A stretch of DNA of 64,000 nucleotides. It comes from Candidatus Brevundimonas colombiensis. Lineage in GTDB: Bacteria; Pseudomonadota; Alphaproteobacteria; Caulobacterales; Caulobacteraceae. Under the pieces are notes generated by a model. It was not told the DNA's origin. It saw only the letters and a list, made by a program, of their open reading frames with translations, and made no database searches. The translations under genes and the position numbers were made by a program. Positions 62,089 through 64,000 of the stretch are shown in pieces (positions within the stretch are counted from its first letter, which is position 1; every line of letters begins with the position of its first letter). The stretch covers positions 1,178,001 through 1,242,000 of the forward strand of contig CP119326.1 of the NCBI GenBank assembly GCA_029202665.1. The letters are read 5' to 3'.

Positions 62089-64000
62089 ATGAAACGACTG
62101 CTTATCGGCGCCGCCGTCGGCGCCCTTCTGCTGCCCGCCAGCGCCGCCTTCGCTCAAGACGCCGACCACGACCACGCCTGCATCGACGAGACCTGCTCGA
62201 TCGTCTCCCTGTTCTCGGGCGAGGAGACCGCCGCCGGCTGGCAGGGCACGACGGCGCCGCGTTACGGAACCTGGGGCTTCGACATGGCGGGCCGCGACAC
62301 TGCGGTGAAGCCTGGCGACGACTTCTTCGAATACGCCAACGGCAAGGCGCTGGAGAAGCTGGTCATTCCGTCGGACCGCACCAGCTACGGCTCGTTCGCC
62401 CTGCTGCGCGAACTGTCCGACAACCGCATGAAGGAACTGGTGACGGGTCTGGCCGCGCGTCGCGATCTGGCCGCCGGTTCGGACGAGGCCAAGATCGCCG
62501 ACGCCTATCGCTCCTACATCGACGAGGCGCGCATCGAGCAGCTGGACGCCCAGCCGCTGCAACCCTATCTGGCCGCGATCCGCGCCGCCGACAGCCATGA
62601 CAAGATGGCCGTCTATATGGGCCAGACGGTCGGCCGCTTCGGTTCGTCCTTCTTCGGCACCGGCATCACCATCGATGCGAAACAGCCGACCCGCTACGTC
62701 GTCTCGACCGGCCAGTCAGGCCTGGGCCTGCCGAACCGCGATTACTATCTGGACGCCCGCTATGCGGACAAGAAGGAGAAGTATCAGGCCTATGTCGGCC
62801 GTATGCTGACGATGATCGGCTGGGCTGACCCGACCGAGACCGCCGCCCAGATCGTGGCGCTGGAACAGAAGATCGCCGAAGCCCACTGGACCCCGGTCGA
62901 GAACCGCAATCGCGACAAGACCTATAACGAATTCACCATCGCCCAGCTGGCCCAGCAGGCGCCGGGCTTCGAATGGCAGGCCTATTACGACGCCGCCGAA
63001 CTGGGGGGCGTGCCGCGCCTGATCGTGCGCCAGGACACGGCCATGCCCAAGATCGCGGCCATCTACGCCGAGACGCCGGTGGCCCTGTTGCAGGCGTGGG
63101 AAGCCTTCCACACCGCCGACGACATGGCGCCCCTGATGTCCAAGCGGTTCTCGGACGCCCAGTGGGAGTTCCGTTCGCGCGACCTGTCGGGCCAGCCCGA
63201 GCAGCGCACCCGCGAGAAGCGCGCCATCTCCTTCGCCGAGGGTTCGCTGGGCGAGGCGACGGGCCGTCTCTATGTCGCCCAGTATTTCCCGGCCGAATCC
63301 AAGGCCAAGATGGAAGAACTGGTCGCCAATCTGCGCACCGCCCTGTCGCGCCGGATCGAGAACCTGACCTGGATGGGGGCTGAGACCAAGGCGGCGGCGC
63401 AGGAGAAGCTGCGCAAATTCACCGTCAAGATCGGCTATCCCGACAAGTGGCGCGACTATTCCGGCCTGGACATCCGCGCCGACGACCTGGTCGGCAACGC
63501 CGAGCGTCGCGGCCTGTTCGAATGGAACTATGATCTGTCGCGCCTGAACGAGCCGGTCGACAAGTCGGAGTGGGGCATGACCCCGCAGACGGTCAACGCC
63601 TACTACAACTCGGCCAATAACGAGATCGTCTTCCCGGCGGCCATCCTGCAGCCGCCCTTCTTCGATCCGAACGGCGATGCGGCGGTCAACTATGGCGGCA
63701 TCGGCGGCGTGATCGGCCACGAGATCGGCCACGGCTTCGACGACCAGGGCTCCAAGTCCGACGGCGACGGCGTGCTGCGCAACTGGTGGACGCCTGAGGA
63801 CAAGGCCCGGTTCGAGGCCCTGACCACGCGCCTGGGCGAGCAATACGCCACCTATGAGCCGATCGCCGGCTATCATATCAACCCCGGCCTGACGATGGGC
63901 GAGAACATCGGCGACGCCTCGGGCGTGGCCGTGGGTCTGGAGGCCTATCACCTGTCGCTGAACGGTCAGGCCGCGCCGGTGATCGACGGCACGACCGGCG
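62089..64000 (+). CDS. M13-family zinc metallopeptidase, N-terminal 637 residues (runs off the right edge)
   Basis: The product begins with a signal peptide (MKRLLIGAAVGALLLPASAA, then FAQDA). The peptidase M13 (neprilysin/PepO) N-domain starts at PGDDFFEYANGKALEKL. Near the window end the catalytic motif HEIGH occurs in VIGHEIGHGFDDQGS and the second zinc site in MGENIGDASG. It is probably periplasmic or membrane-facing. The C-terminal residues are missing from the window. The sequence of 62041-62088 shows a short inverted repeat but no certain promoter. Confidence 0.92.
   Translation, partial: MKRLLIGAAVGALLLPASAAFAQDADHDHACIDETCSIVSLFSGEETAAGWQGTTAPRYGTWGFDMAGRDTAVKPGDDFFEYANGKALEKLVIPSDRTSYGSFALLRELSDNRMKELVTGLAARRDLAAGSDEAKIADAYRSYIDEARIEQLDAQPLQPYLAAIRAADSHDKMAVYMGQTVGRFGSSFFGTGITIDAKQPTRYVVSTGQSGLGLPNRDYYLDARYADKKEKYQAYVGRMLTMIGWADPTETAAQIVALEQKIAEAHWTPVENRNRDKTYNEFTIAQLAQQAPGFEWQAYYDAAELGGVPRLIVRQDTAMPKIAAIYAETPVALLQAWEAFHTADDMAPLMSKRFSDAQWEFRSRDLSGQPEQRTREKRAISFAEGSLGEATGRLYVAQYFPAESKAKMEELVANLRTALSRRIENLTWMGAETKAAAQEKLRKFTVKIGYPDKWRDYSGLDIRADDLVGNAERRGLFEWNYDLSRLNEPVDKSEWGMTPQTVNAYYNSANNEIVFPAAILQPPFFDPNGDAAVNYGGIGGVIGHEIGHGFDDQGSKSDGDGVLRNWWTPEDKARFEALTTRLGEQYATYEPIAGYHINPGLTMGENIGDASGVAVGLEAYHLSLNGQAAPVIDGTTG

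Noticed and set aside
62716..63951. 411-residue minus-strand open frame
   Set aside because: Antisense to the M13 peptidase, whose plus-strand reading has clear zinc motifs.

Overview
The window looks like chromosomal DNA of a high-GC alphaproteobacterium of the Caulobacteraceae, most likely Brevundimonas. The evidence is a cckA-type hybrid kinase, a chpT-type phosphotransferase, a CtrA-like half-site pair (TTAG-N7-TTAA) before fliQ, clustered GANTC (CcrM-type) sites before dnaA, and the fliQ-fliR-flhB order. The genus is inferred; no rRNA gene or marker search supports it. I found no rRNA, tRNA, CRISPR array or complete mobile element.

Region by region. 1-4.5 kb: a DcaP-like porin (cut by the window edge) and a convergent CrbR/CrbS-type two-component system whose kinase has a sodium:solute-symporter-like domain, then an MHS-family MFS transporter. 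6.4-8.3 kb: an acyltransferase and folE. 8.3-14.6 kb: flagellar export genes fliQ-fliR-flhB, then cckA, facing a cheR / cheY-like / chpT operon, so two core parts of the cell-cycle phosphorelay are neighbours here. 14.7-24.9 kb: cysQ, two uncharacterised proteins, prfC, a secreted HEYAHH metalloprotease-like TPR protein, small proteins, malate synthase G, a 29-bp perfect inverted repeat and an MscS-like channel. 25-28 kb: cysD-cysNC sulfate activation. 28-35.6 kb: lipocalin, an acyl-CoA synthetase, motA, lipoproteins and mnmC. 35.6-43.4 kb: the replication block gyrB, recF, a small membrane protein, dnaN, dnaA and rpsT, all on the minus strand. 43.8-50.6 kb: a TonB-dependent receptor with a Gly/Pro-rich insert, gpmA, a shrunken RibD-like protein, a pentapeptide-repeat protein and metK.

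50.7-55.5 kb is the accessory region and the most unusual part. Two diverged copies of the same small gene set lie side by side. Each has a LuxR-type HTH protein, a soluble helical protein of about 115-120 residues, a five-helix membrane protein with a shared AAGxQLLxxxTH signature, and an XRE regulator. In both copies a predicted transmembrane tail expected after the HTH region sits in a shifted or ambiguous frame. A decayed IS5-family transposase closes the region. I do not recognise the system and propose it as the candidate undescribed one.

55.5-64 kb returns to housekeeping: hemW, rdgB, a 38-residue membrane peptide, a DUF2975/YozG-type pair with an Smr protein, a TetR regulator, a CPA2 cation:proton antiporter and the start of an M13 metallopeptidase that runs off the right edge.
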